Of a stretch of 64,000 nt of DNA, positions 33,123 through 43,503 are shown in pieces. The notes under the pieces were generated by a model, which was not told the DNA's origin, did no database searches, and worked only from the letters and a program-made list of their open reading frames with translations. Positions within the stretch are counted from its first letter, which is position 1; every line of letters begins with the position of its first letter. Position numbers and translations under genes: made by a program. Source of the DNA: Rosellinia necatrix (taxonomy: Eukaryota > Ascomycota > Sordariomycetes > Xylariales > Xylariaceae); NCBI GenBank assembly GCA_021209875.1, contig JAGYVD010000001.1, positions 3,968,001 through 4,032,000 on the forward strand. Reading direction: 5' to 3'.

Positions 33123-36100
33123 ATGATGCCCGACTTTCTGCTGAAAGAACTGTCCCTGGACAGGGTCCTCCGCCGCCTGGCGGAGGAGATCCCCGACCGG
33201 GTGCTCATCTCGTATCCCACGCGCACGCTCGACTTCAAGCACTTCACCGCGGCGGACTTGGAGCGGCTGACGAGGGCCGTCCTCGCGGTGCTCCCCGCGC
33301 ATCTCCGGGTGCCGATGGACGACACGCGCCCGGGCGAGAGGCCCGTCGTGGCCGTCGTGGGCATATCGGACCTGGAGTACCACCTGTACTTCCTCGCGCT
33401 GCAGCGGGTGGGGTGGAGGACGCTCCTAATGTCGCCGCGGCTCGCCGACCAGGGCTTCGCGCACCTGCTGCGGCAGACGGGGTGCGGGACGGTGGTGACC
33501 TCAGAGGCCTCGGCGGAGGCCATGAGGCGAGTCCGGGACGCGGAGGCCTTCAAGCTCGACATCGTGCCCATGGCCGACATACAGACGCTCGAGGAGGTCG
33601 GCCGAGGAGGAGGAGAAGGAGAAGGAGGAGGGTCTCTTCCCCCCCGGCGACGCCAACCCACTACTATCACCCTTACCCCTACCCCCGCCCCTACCACTGC
33701 CGTCCCTCCCTGCCCCGGCAGACCTCAAGTCCCCCCGCGGACTCGCCGCAGCTCATCATCCACAGCAGCGGCACGACGGGGCTGCCGAAGCCGGTGCCGC
33801 TGAACGTCGGCGAGTGGCTGCTGCAGAACGCGGAGCTCGTCGAGCGCATCCCGCACCGCGACACGCTGACGACGCTGCCCGTGTTCCACAGCTTCGGGAT
33901 CGGCACGCTGTTCCGGATGCTGGTCGGCGGGCGGCGGCTGAGCGTGATGAGCGCGGAGCGGCCCGTGACGGCGTCGGGCCTGCTCGCGGCGCTGGACCTG
34001 ACGCGGTCCGGCACGCTCGTGACGGTGCCGCACGTGCTCAAGTTCTGCGCCGAGATCCGCGGGGGGGCCGCGCGCCTGGCGCAGCTCGGCTCCGTCGTCC
34101 TCGCCGGCTCCGCCGTCCCGCAGCGCCTCGGCGACGACCTCGTCGCCCGCGGCGTCACCATCAGCACCATCTACGGCCAGACGGAGAGCGGCGGGCTCAT
34201 GCAGCCCGGCTCCGGCCGCGACTGGTGCTGGGTTTCGCCGCTGCCGCACGCCGAGCCGTTCATGAGGTTCGAGCCCGTCGAGGAGGGCGGCGACGGGAGC
34301 CTCTATCACCTCGTCATCCTACCCGGCCTGCCCACCAAGACGCTCTCGAACCGTGACGATGGCTCCTATGGCACCAACGACCTCTTCGAGCGCCACCCGA
34401 CCGACCCGAGGAAGTGGAAATTCGCCGGCCGCGCCGATGACATTATCGTCTTGGTCAACGGCGAGAAGGCGGACCCGACGCCGCTGGAGCAGGCTCTGTC
34501 CCACAACGCCAACGTCCATGCCGCCGTGGTGTTCGGCGCCGGCTATGATTCGCTCGGAGCCTTGGTCGTTCCATCGGAGAGTGCGTTTGGGCTTTCCACA
34601 GCGGAGCTTCTTGATAGCATCAAGCCCGATCTAGAACTCGGAAATGCGAAAGTGCCAGCATATGCGCGGGTATCTCCTGACTCCGTCATTTTCAAGGACG
34701 CCAGCTTCCAAGTGCCTATGACCGCAAAGTCTACGCTCATCCGATCCAAGTTTCTAGAGTTATGTAGGGGAGACATTGAACGCTTCTACACCGCAAGGGA
34801 TCTAGGGAATGAAGCCCACACCCCAGTCGCGGATGAAGATATAGAATTACTTGTTCGAAAGACTATTAAGTCAGTCCTGTCGATTGAAAGGGAGAAGCTG
34901 ACCAACGATTCCGACTTCTTCTTCCTGGGAATGGACTCCTTGCAAGCATCCCATGTTAGGTCACGGCTGCTCAAACGGATCGGACTTGTTGGTTCCTCGC
35001 TGGCCACAAATGTGGTGTTCGAATGCCCAACCGTCAATCGTCTTACTAAGCATATACTGGACGTCCGCCACGCCCGGGATCCCGCATCCGGCTCCGAGAT
35101 ACTTAAGCCATTCGCAGAGAGCCTGGTGGAAAAGTATACTCAGTTTCTGAAGATCGAGCTGGGGGCCCCAGCAAACCCAGCAACACCAGCAACGCCGGCA
35201 ACAGCTTCGGGGCAAGTAGTTGTAAGTAGCGGATAAGGAGACGCCCCTGTTTTTCGTGCATTCGTCGCTAATTTCTGCACACTCCAGCTTCTGACGGGGG
35301 CGACTGGCACCATCGGCTGCCACGTCTTGCACGACATGGCCCGCCAGCCTGGCATAGACAGGATATATTGCCTGGTCCGCGCTGATGGGGACGGCGCGGC
35401 AGAGCTGCGCGTCGCCAAAGTCCTCGCCGACACCCGGCTCGATGACCTAGATGGCTCTCAGCTGTCAAAGATCATCCCTCTCGCGGCCACGTTCGGGGAG
35501 CCTCGCTTCGGTCTCACCAACCAGACATACGAAGATCTCCGCTCGTCGGTTACGACAATCATTCACGGCGCTTGGGCGGTAAACTTTAACATGACCCTGA
35601 GATCGTTTGAAGAACCGCACATTTCGTCCGTCGCCCACCTCCTAGATCTCGCGATGCATTCTCCCCAGTCTCCCAAACCAACCTTCTGCTTCCTCTCCAG
35701 TGTCGCATCCGCGCTCCGTGCGAAGGATTCTCCCCCTCCGGGAACTGCAATACGAGTGGGAGACTACGAGCGAGATGGGCTACGGGCAGTCGAAATGGGT
35801 AGCCGAGAAAATCTGCGACGCGGCCGCGCAACATGCGAAGAGCTGCGGCGTCGACTTCCCCCGTCAAGATCCTACGCATTGGCCAGGTGGCCGGCGATAC
35901 CCGTCACGGCATGTGGAATCCGACCGAGACGATCCCCATCATAGTCCAGAGCGGCCTCACCACCGGCGTGCTCCCGATCACCGACGGGATCCACGACACC
36001 CATTTCTGGCTGCCGGTGGATTTCGCCGCCGTCTCGATCGTCGAGCTCGCGTTCAAGGACACTTCGGGTACGCCGTCGGCGGCGGGACCGGCGCCGGTGT

Positions 36101-36480
36101 TCCACGTGTCGAACACCACGCCCGTGCGGTGGGGTTCCGAGTTCCTCCCGGCGCTCCGCAGGCAGGGTATGGCCTTTGAGACGGTCCCGGCCAGCGACTG
36201 GCTACGGCGCTTGGAGCGCTTGAACTCGGAGGACGAAGAAAACCCGGCGTGTCGCTTGCTGGACTGGTTAAAGCGCAAATACGAGCCGGCGGCGGACTCG
36301 GAACGTCTGGATGACAACCTTGAGATGGATTTGACGGCTTCCATGCAGTACTCAAGTATCTTGAAGAACGGTGTGCAGATTACTGATGAGCTGGTTGGGA
36401 AATTCTTGCAGTACTGGACACAGCTGGAGGAATGGGAAAGGCTATGCGTTAATAACTTGCAAAGTGTAGGTAAGAAATAG
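33123..36480 (+). CDS. Adenylation-thiolation-reductase enzyme (NRPS-like carboxylate reductase; frameshifts)
   Basis: Adenylation: HSSGTTGLPKPV (P-loop), YGQTESGGLM, then WKFAGRADDIIVLVNGEKAD. Carrier: DSDFFFLGMDSLQASHVRS, with the phosphopantetheine Ser near residue 564. Reductase: LLTGATGTIGCHVL after an intron (35222-35287) and the catalytic YGQSK near 822. There is no condensation domain. The enzyme should activate a carboxylic acid with ATP, load it on the carrier and release it with NADPH as an aldehyde or alcohol. Two one-base shifts interrupt the reductase: a surplus base near 35740-35742 (before ELQYEWETTSEMGYGQSKW) and one in the C run 35858-35862 (DFPVKILRIGQVAG). Between the first 158 residues and the P-loop the frame also changes. 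A 125-bp intron (33597-33721, weak GTCGGC donor) fits, as does a 98-bp one (33632-33729); two more surplus bases would also explain it. Corrected length is about 1054 residues. Base composition drops sharply after about 34540. Substrate not predictable; cinnamate-type acids are a natural guess next to the ammonia-lyase. Confidence 0.9.
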
Positions 36481-37648
36481 ATTAGTACTCACGAAATAGG
36501 AATCATCTGAAACGTTTGGTTTGCAATATATAGTTTTCCGGCACGTCGTGAATTCGTGTTTTCCCGATATTACACTCCGCTTCAATTACAGCTCATAGCC
36601 CAGTATTGTACGCGTAGTTTGCACTACTGCTTATGATTTCTAGCCTTGTATAATACCTCTAGCCCCCGATCAGCCGGACAAACAAGGATCGTAGGTTGAG
36701 TAGATCGCTTTGGGTGAAATAGTGAACACAAAGACTCTCAATGTTGGGAACCAACTCCAGTCATCCAGATCATTCATTACCGAACGCCTGGTTAGTGATT
36801 GGGTTTGCAATGCAAGTTGGAGTAGCCGAGAGGCATCTGCCTCAATAATGATCTGTAAGTTAGTCGAAAAGCTCAGAATATAACAAACGTAAGTTTGTCT
36901 CCCCAAATCGTATGTGAGCAGTTGACCAGAACATTTGAAAAAAAAAAAAAGGGGGGGGGGGTGGAACGTCGGGAGTTGCCATAAACGCAAGGTAGCAGCG
37001 ATAAATCACAACCCTTAAAACAAGACGGCCTTGCAAACCGAGAACATCGCACTCTCTTTATGCGAGAATCGTGAATATAACTATTTTAATAAATTGATAT
37101 AATGCTTTTAATTCTCACACGTTCTCTCATCATGCGCTCATGCGACGACCCTCGCCCTACATCTTTATCGTAGGTATTTTTCATTCTCGCAGTACAAATC
37201 TTTCATCTGTATGTGTTGGAGGAAGGCAACAGCGACCCGGGGAGGAATGGAACAGAATTCGTTGGGGAGAAGAGCAGCTGGGCTAGTCGAGCGACGCCGC
37301 GCCAAATCTATCCGCCACAGTGTCAATCTCCCCTCGTTCATCGTAATTATTGAATCCTAGTCGCAGCTAGTTTTTATAGTATTTTCATATTCGTTGTCGT
37401 CGTAGTTACTGAATGCGCCGGCCAAATATTGCTCCCAAAATAGTTCAAAAATTGATAACTATCGTATATACCGTGAGGAGAAAAGACGAGACGTTATAGG
37501 ATGGGGAGGATATGTTCGGGTGGGTTGAATCACAATTTGCGACAGGTCGGAAAAGCTGAGAGGCTGAGTATTAAACGATCATTGGGTATCCGCAGGTAGC
37601 TGGTTGAGATGATAAAACAAAGCTGACGAGTCACAGTTGATGGGTACG
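36481..37648. other. Convergent intergenic region
   Basis: A spacer of 1.2 kb between the A-T-R enzyme and the second rhodopsin-domain gene, with an A run then G run at 36938-36961 and AT-rich DNA around 37080-37200 and 37330-37460. No gene is supported. Confidence 0.5.
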
Positions 37649-38981
37649 TTATCGGATCCGGAATAGTTCCTCGTCGGACGAGGCCGCACCCCCCGTAGCA
37701 CTCTCGTGAACCTTCGGCCCCGGCCCCGGCCCCGCCTCACTATCAGCAACCTTATTCTTATTTATATCGCGACTATTTACCACTAGCTCGTGATATGGCC
37801 CGCTCTCATCCGTGTCGCGAGTAGCACTCTTAGAAGTTGTGTCGAACAGCGTTGGAATATGCCTGAGGAGTGGTCGAAGTGCGGCCGCGGATGCTGCGAA
37901 GATAGCAAGGCCGAGCTCGATATCGGCCCATAAGAGTAGATCGTAATGAAGTCCATCCGCTTCTTTGCCCGTTGCATTTGGAAGGCGCACGATGATGACG
38001 AGTTTAACGATCGTCGCAGTACTGGCACTATAGGGCGGTGAGCCATGTTAGTCTGCTGCCCCTATTATACGGGATGCGGAGAGCTCTGGATATCTTACAA
38101 AATCCCCAAGCCAAGTAGGAACATGGCGATCAACTTGAGTCGTGTTTTCAGCTGAGAGCCCCGAAGGATGTAGATCGGGAGCAGGGCGTAGAAGTAATCG
38201 ATGAAAATGTTGGATATGGTGCGGAAATAGCCGACTTGGGTGCATCTTTCGCTTCCGGCCCAATTACTCGAACCGCCCTTAGCGCAGATGAAGGAGGCGA
38301 ATACGACAGTGATGATGGTCCAGACACCAACGACGAACATGGATCCGATCAGAAGGAAACGTATTCCCTTCCCGACAGTAATGCGGAGGAGCACCAGTGC
38401 CACAGCCAGCTTAACCAGACCCGCCGAAATATAGAGGGTTGTTTGGTTTCCATAGGTAAACTACAGAGAAGAAGGCTTGGTTAGCCAACTATCCGACGGC
38501 GTCTGAATCAGACGGTGGATCTCTAGCCGATTGAAAACATACCATTGTTGCCTTCTTCTTATCATACCAAGGCTGCTCATCCTCGGCGGCATATCCATAT
38601 CTGAGAGAGAGGGCGGGTTAGATGTCAAGGCAGATAGTGGAGAGCGGGTCATCGCGCGTTGCTTGGGCGCAAGGGGAAGGAAACGATGCTCGCGGGACCG
38701 GATGATAAACGACTAAATATACGTACTGCATGGCAGCAAAGCCGAGCCCTAGAGAAATCACGAAACCAATCTATATTCAACATTGGATCAGATGATGCCC
38801 CGGCAGGAAATGCGGTTGTAGAGAGCTTTCTTACGTATGTCAAGCACAGAACGAAGTCATCCCAACCGAACCCCCTTATGACCACTCTCGTCCGTACATA
38901 GACTCGGGCGAAAACCACGGTGCTGTCAAGAACCAAGAAGAGCACGGCCGCCGCGAACAGGCTGTCGCGATGGCTCCCCAT
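37649..38981 (-). CDS. Second rhodopsin-domain (Pth11-like) integral membrane protein
   Basis: Five exons on the minus strand: 38981-38835, 38770-38727, 38600-38543, 38460-38099 and 38027-37649, with consistent phases, give 329 residues. Exons 2 and 3 are short (44 and 58 bases). The domain pattern is VLFLVLDSTVVFARVYVRTR, the signature GFGWDDFVLCLTY, IGFVISLGLGFAAMQYGYA, then YISAGLVKLAVALVLLRI, FLLIGSMFVVGVWTIITVVF, a Cys loop (FICAKGG ... SERCTQVGYFR), FRTISNIFIDYFYALLPIYI, and the last helix WADIELGLAIFAASAAALRP. A polar, Gly/Pro-containing tail ends in EELFRIR. It belongs to the same family as the protein at 17933-19299 but is clearly divergent from it, so the pair is not a recent tandem copy. 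It faces the end of the A-T-R gene and may mark the right edge of the cluster. Confidence 0.9.
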
Positions 38982-40404
38982 TTTGTCGGTAGCTTTTGTT
39001 TAGATCCCCTCTACTATGTGGCTGGATGTCACCCACAGGCAGCTATGCCTCACTCCATCGCACACGTCTAATGCTCGGAAGGGGTGGGCGACGTCTGCGT
39101 GAACGTAGGACAGGATGATGGAGAGAACATTCGTTGATGCCAAGGGAGACCAGGAAGACCAAGAGACCGGAAGCGTGAGCGCCGTGGGATATACGGAATA
39201 ATAAGCAAAGAGTGCCTGGTACGTTGATGGGCGCCCGGTATCACTCAGGCGTCAGACAAGGCGACATGCTAACGACGATCTGCACTGCAGAGCAGACAGG
39301 AGGCACGCACTACTACTGGTACGGTTACCTATGTTTTCGGGCGGGGATGGCTGAGGGTTAGCCTCAGCATGAGTGAAACTGTCGCTATTCGAGCCGGCGT
39401 CCTGCCCGTCCTCTCGAATCTAGAACCGAATTGGTTATTGTTCTGGTTTTTCTCCCGCCATTTCGCTCTGCCCCCTGCAACGCTTATTTCTCTAAACTAG
39501 CGACCTTCCTGACGGAATGCTACTGTCCACGATGGAAAATTGCCAGGGTGGTGCGGCGTGCCGAGCGCCCCCAAGGGAAGAGGGAAAGCCATGTATCCAG
39601 AACGGAATGCGTAATGTCACCTTGCAGAACGACAGCAGGGGTCCTGCCTATCAACACCTTGTTTACCCCACAAGGTCTTGGTTAGCAGCAGAGAGAGACT
39701 GGTACAATGTATGGTACGCTACACTGCTTTGGGGCAGGGGTGTTTTGTGCGACGGAATCTAGATAGAACGATTGCCGACTAACCTACACTGCGCTAGAAA
39801 GATGCAACGGCGTGTCTGCAAACTGAACACTGCCATTTCGTTCGAAGATTCCTTCGAAGATTCCTTCGAGCATTGTTTTCGTATGAAGGGGCTGATGGTG
39901 CGGCCAAACGGCCACTTGGCTGAGTTAGGTAGGTGGTAGGGGATGTGATCTGATCGATCAAGGAGGCGGCTGCGCTATGTAGTGTAGGCGATGCTCAGTT
40001 GTCGCTAATTGTCGCTGAGCGAATACCAATTCAACCAGAAGGGTCGCCAGGCTGTCAGGACTGCTAGACCGGGGATCAGGAGAGGCTTTTGGTGGTGTGT
40101 GTGTGTGTACATACCGTGGTGTAGTGTGGTGTGCGTAGTTATTGGCATCGCTTGCGTCCACAACACACGAGATACGAGATGTACAGGAAACATCCCATAC
40201 GGCCATACCAAGTCGTTAAAATTGGCCGGTTTGGAACGCCTCGCCCCCTTTCCATTCGCTGCAAATACCGTCCCCGCCTGTCTTGGCTCGCTTTACCCCA
40301 TCTGTGTCCGCTTGTGTTTCGTTCTTGTCTCTCGGCCCCTCCCTCTTTCGCCCACTAGTGTACGTAGTATGTACACTGCTACAGTACAACGGCACTACGG
40401 TAGT

Positions 40405-40455
40405 CGATGGAGTATGTAGATGGAGTATGTAGATGGAGTATGTAGATGGAGTAGT
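40405..40455. repeat. 13-bp tandem repeat GATGGAGTATGTA
   Basis: Three full copies plus a partial copy in intergenic DNA. Same unit length as the array upstream of the methyltransferase but a different sequence. Confidence 0.85.
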
Positions 40456-41884
40456 GGAGTTAAACACACGAGTCAATGAGGTAAAGATCACTGCCGTCGT
40501 GCTACACATACGGATAGTACCTATTCCCACATCCTAGACTAGGGCGTTAACTGAAATGCAAGCGATTGAAGAATGGCCGACGCCATCAAGGCCTGTCAAT
40601 CAGCTGGAACTCGATCGGTGTCTCGCATATCCTAGCGAAGACCTGGTAGAAGCTACGGGACCGACACAATACCTATAGTCAGGACCTAGCTGGGTATGTA
40701 TGCACATACATGCTACTTAGGCAGTATGGCGTGCATCGCTAGTGTACTGACAGGAGGTAATTAGGTATGTAGGCAGCACGCTACATAGGTAGGAATATGT
40801 TATTCCGTGGAGTGTATTCCGGGATGAAATCATAAATACATACCTGTAGGCTGTGGTGGCCGGGGAGAGGTAATAGTTACATACCCAACGACCAGGTCCA
40901 GGTCTGCGGCTTGGCAGCAATCAGCTATCATGCAAAGCTGGTCTCATCCCGATCAGCCATCATCGAAACAGAGAGATTTATGAGGGAATTATGAGATGAA
41001 TGGCCGATCCCAGTCGAGAGCGCTACATACTAGTGTATGCGTATAGTAAAAGTGAAAATTACGAACTCATATTTTTCTAGGAGGGAAGAAGGAGGAGAAG
41101 AAAGATAAAAATAAACGAACAGGGTGAAACAAGGGATATGGATCACTACACTAGGTACTTACTCACTCGGTAGTGCACGAGTAGGTATGCGAACACAGTG
41201 TTTTTGTTAGGCCATACACACAGTGTACCGGTTGCATCGGGAATTGGCGACGGGCCGATGCTCCAATGACTGCAATGACGGCCCTATAACTGCCCAATGA
41301 CAAGCGAACCCAAGCTGTTGGCCACGAAAATGGTCAAATTTTTCTCAAACTTTCTTCCAAATTGGAACATGGGTACTTTACAAGTAGGGGGCGCTGATCG
41401 ACGTTGTTCGATGTTGATGGCGAAGTACGAGCGGAACAAGGCTACTGCTGAATCCGTGCTGGACTAAGCAGCCTCAATCGGCACAGACAGCGATCTACAC
41501 ACGTGGTGGCTGCGCTATACCCAAGTCCGATGCAGGTGGCAGGTGGTTTTGATGCAGGGCAGCCGATAACGTTGACAAGATCGACCACAGAACGGCACGC
41601 GCAGGTCGGATTACACTACACTATTCCAGCATTGTTCCCAGTACCTGGGTAATATCTATCGGACCCGTTACGATCAGGGAATCAGATCAATAACAGAACG
41701 AGCCAAGGTGAGCTCCCGTCCGCCATCGCTCGGCCATGCTGGGACCCCCATCGACGAGCCCCTCAACCAAGACAACCCACGCGCCCCGTCGTCCGTCGCC
41801 CTTCGCGGCCACTTCCATAGTCGGCTAGGAGCCGTGTTTGCTTCCTTGTAATAACCAAATAAGACTACATAATCCATACGTACA

Positions 41885-41930
41885 TCCGTACATACGTACA
41901 TACATACATACATACATACATACATACATA
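41885..41930. repeat. TACA tetranucleotide microsatellite
   Basis: About ten TACA units (some TACG) in intergenic DNA, roughly 290 bp before the GH105 start codon. Confidence 0.85.
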
Positions 41931-42062
41931 ACACGCATACTAAGTACATGCCCAAGTCGTTAGGTATTCCGATTGAGCCACTAGTTAACCATCCAATATT
42001 TAGTAAACATCCCGAATTAGCATCAACCCCGGGCTCTCGCGTGACGAGCCGTGGTGCGAGGG

Positions 42063-42072
42063 GTATATATAC
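42063..42072 (+). promoter_or_regulatory. Possible TATA box of the GH105 gene
   Basis: A GTATATATAC stretch about 145 bp upstream of the GH105 ATG in otherwise GC-balanced DNA, at a distance that fits a fungal core promoter. Inference from position and sequence only. Confidence 0.4.
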
Positions 42073-42214
42073 TGAGTGCGCCTCGCCACCATTATCTCAG
42101 CTCCGCTGGCTCCCTTCAGGCTTCTGCTCCCATCGTTGTGCGCGCATCTGGATTTGCCCACCCGTTATACTCCCCCCCCAGACTCTTACCCGCCGCGTTT
42201 GCCAATAAGGAAAC

Positions 42215-43503
42215 ATGCGTTCACCAATATACGTGGCGACGCTCGCCGCCACATTGCTGAGCGTGCCGACGGCCGCGACGCCAGTCGAAGACACATACAA
42301 GACTCGCTATTCCCAATGGATGGCTTCGAGTATCATGTCCCGCGGCCAGGGCATCATGACGGGCCAGGGCGGATCGTCCGAGGCCTTGCAAGCCGGCTTC
42401 GTCCAGAAGGCCTTAACTGCGCTTTCGGCCCATTACCCGAGCTCGGCCTCAACTTACAAGGACTACATCCGCAAGAGCGCTCTGTCTACCACCCACTTCT
42501 TATCAAATGCCACATACGATGCGCTCTCGTATCCCATGGACCGGTTGAGCAACGGCAATGCGCTCCTAGAACTTTCGTCGGCTAAGGGCGCCTCCTCGTC
42601 TTTACGTGCCACGGCGGACGCTCTGCGAGAAAGCATCGATTTGAATCGCCGAAATTCGGAGGGCGGTTTATGGTATTTCGTGTATCCGTACTGGAGCTAC
42701 CTAGATGGGATGTTCTCATTGGGCCCATTCTACACCCTTTATTCGCTCACAGCATCGTCGAATAGCAAAGCCACGGCAGCCGCTCTAAAAGACATGCTGT
42801 TTCAATTTGATATCCTCTGGGACCGCACCCGCCATGCTTCGACCGGACTGCTTACTCACGGGTACGATTTTACGCGCAAGGCAGTGTGGGCCGATCCAAA
42901 GACGGGTGCCAGCCCATATGTCTGGGGCCGAAGTCTTGGCTGGTACACCATGGCGCTATTGGACACACTCGAGATCCTGGAGCGCGAAAAGGCCGACAAA
43001 AAATTCAAGGCCCCATTGCTGAAGAAATTTCAGACTCTGGTGCCAGGCGTGATGGAGGCCGTGGACCCCAAGACCGGAGGATGGTGGCAGGTCGTGGACC
43101 AACCTGGTAGAAAAGGGAATTATATTGAGTCTAGTGGCACAGCCATGTTCTCGTACGCTCTCCTAAAGGGCGCCCGGTTGGGATACCTGCCAAAGGACCT
43201 GGTACCCAAAGCGACCAAAATGGCGACCCGTGCTCAGAGGTACCTGACCGATACTTTTGTGGTTGAAGAGTACGACGGAACCCTGGGCTATAACGGAACT
43301 GTGGCCGTATGCAGCTTGAACTCGACCGCAACCTATGAGGTGAGTGTTAAAATTTCCACCTTTCTGGTCCCCGCAACCCGCAAACAACGCTTACTTATCT
43401 AACTCTGGTGTAGTACTACATTGGCCAGCCTATCCTATACGACAGCGTGCTTGGCTCTGCTGCATATCTACTCGCATCACTCGAAGTTGAGAGACTTAAG
43501 TAA
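42215..43503 (+). CDS. Secreted GH105-type glycoside hydrolase (unsaturated rhamnogalacturonyl hydrolase-like)
   Basis: Two exons, 42215-43339 and 43414-43503 (GTGAGT donor, phase 0), give 404 residues. A signal peptide (MRSPIYVATLAATLLSVPTAA) indicates secretion. The chain shows the alpha/alpha-barrel features of GH88/GH105 proteins: GGLWYFVYPYWSYLDGMFSL, which contains the Asp expected for the active site, then GLLTHGYDFTRKAVWADPKT, the highly typical PYVWGRSLGWYTMALLDTLE, GGWWQVVDQPGRKGNYIESS and SGTAMFSYALLKGARLGYL. GH105 enzymes release the unsaturated sugar from products of rhamnogalacturonan lyases by hydration of the double bond, so a role in pectin side-chain breakdown of plant cell walls is likely. 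Several N-glycosylation sequons (NAT, NGT, NST) fit a secreted protein. It stands alone and is not obviously part of the metabolite cluster. Confidence 0.92.

Larger units (their letters stand above)
38982..42214. other. Gene-free region of 3.2 kb, repeat-strewn
   Basis: No supported gene on either strand. It holds a short TTCGAAGATTCC duplication (39841-39870), a 13-bp tandem repeat (40405-40455), many TAGGTA/TACCTA motifs and a TACA microsatellite (41885-41930) ahead of the hydrolase gene. Confidence 0.5.

Noticed and set aside
33725..34309. 194-codon minus-strand frame inside the adenylation domain
   Set aside because: Antisense of a conserved adenylation domain; biased composition and no family features.
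33123..36480. Lys2-type alpha-aminoadipate reductase
   Set aside because: About 1054 residues, lacking the longer N-terminal part of Lys2, and located among secondary-metabolism genes.
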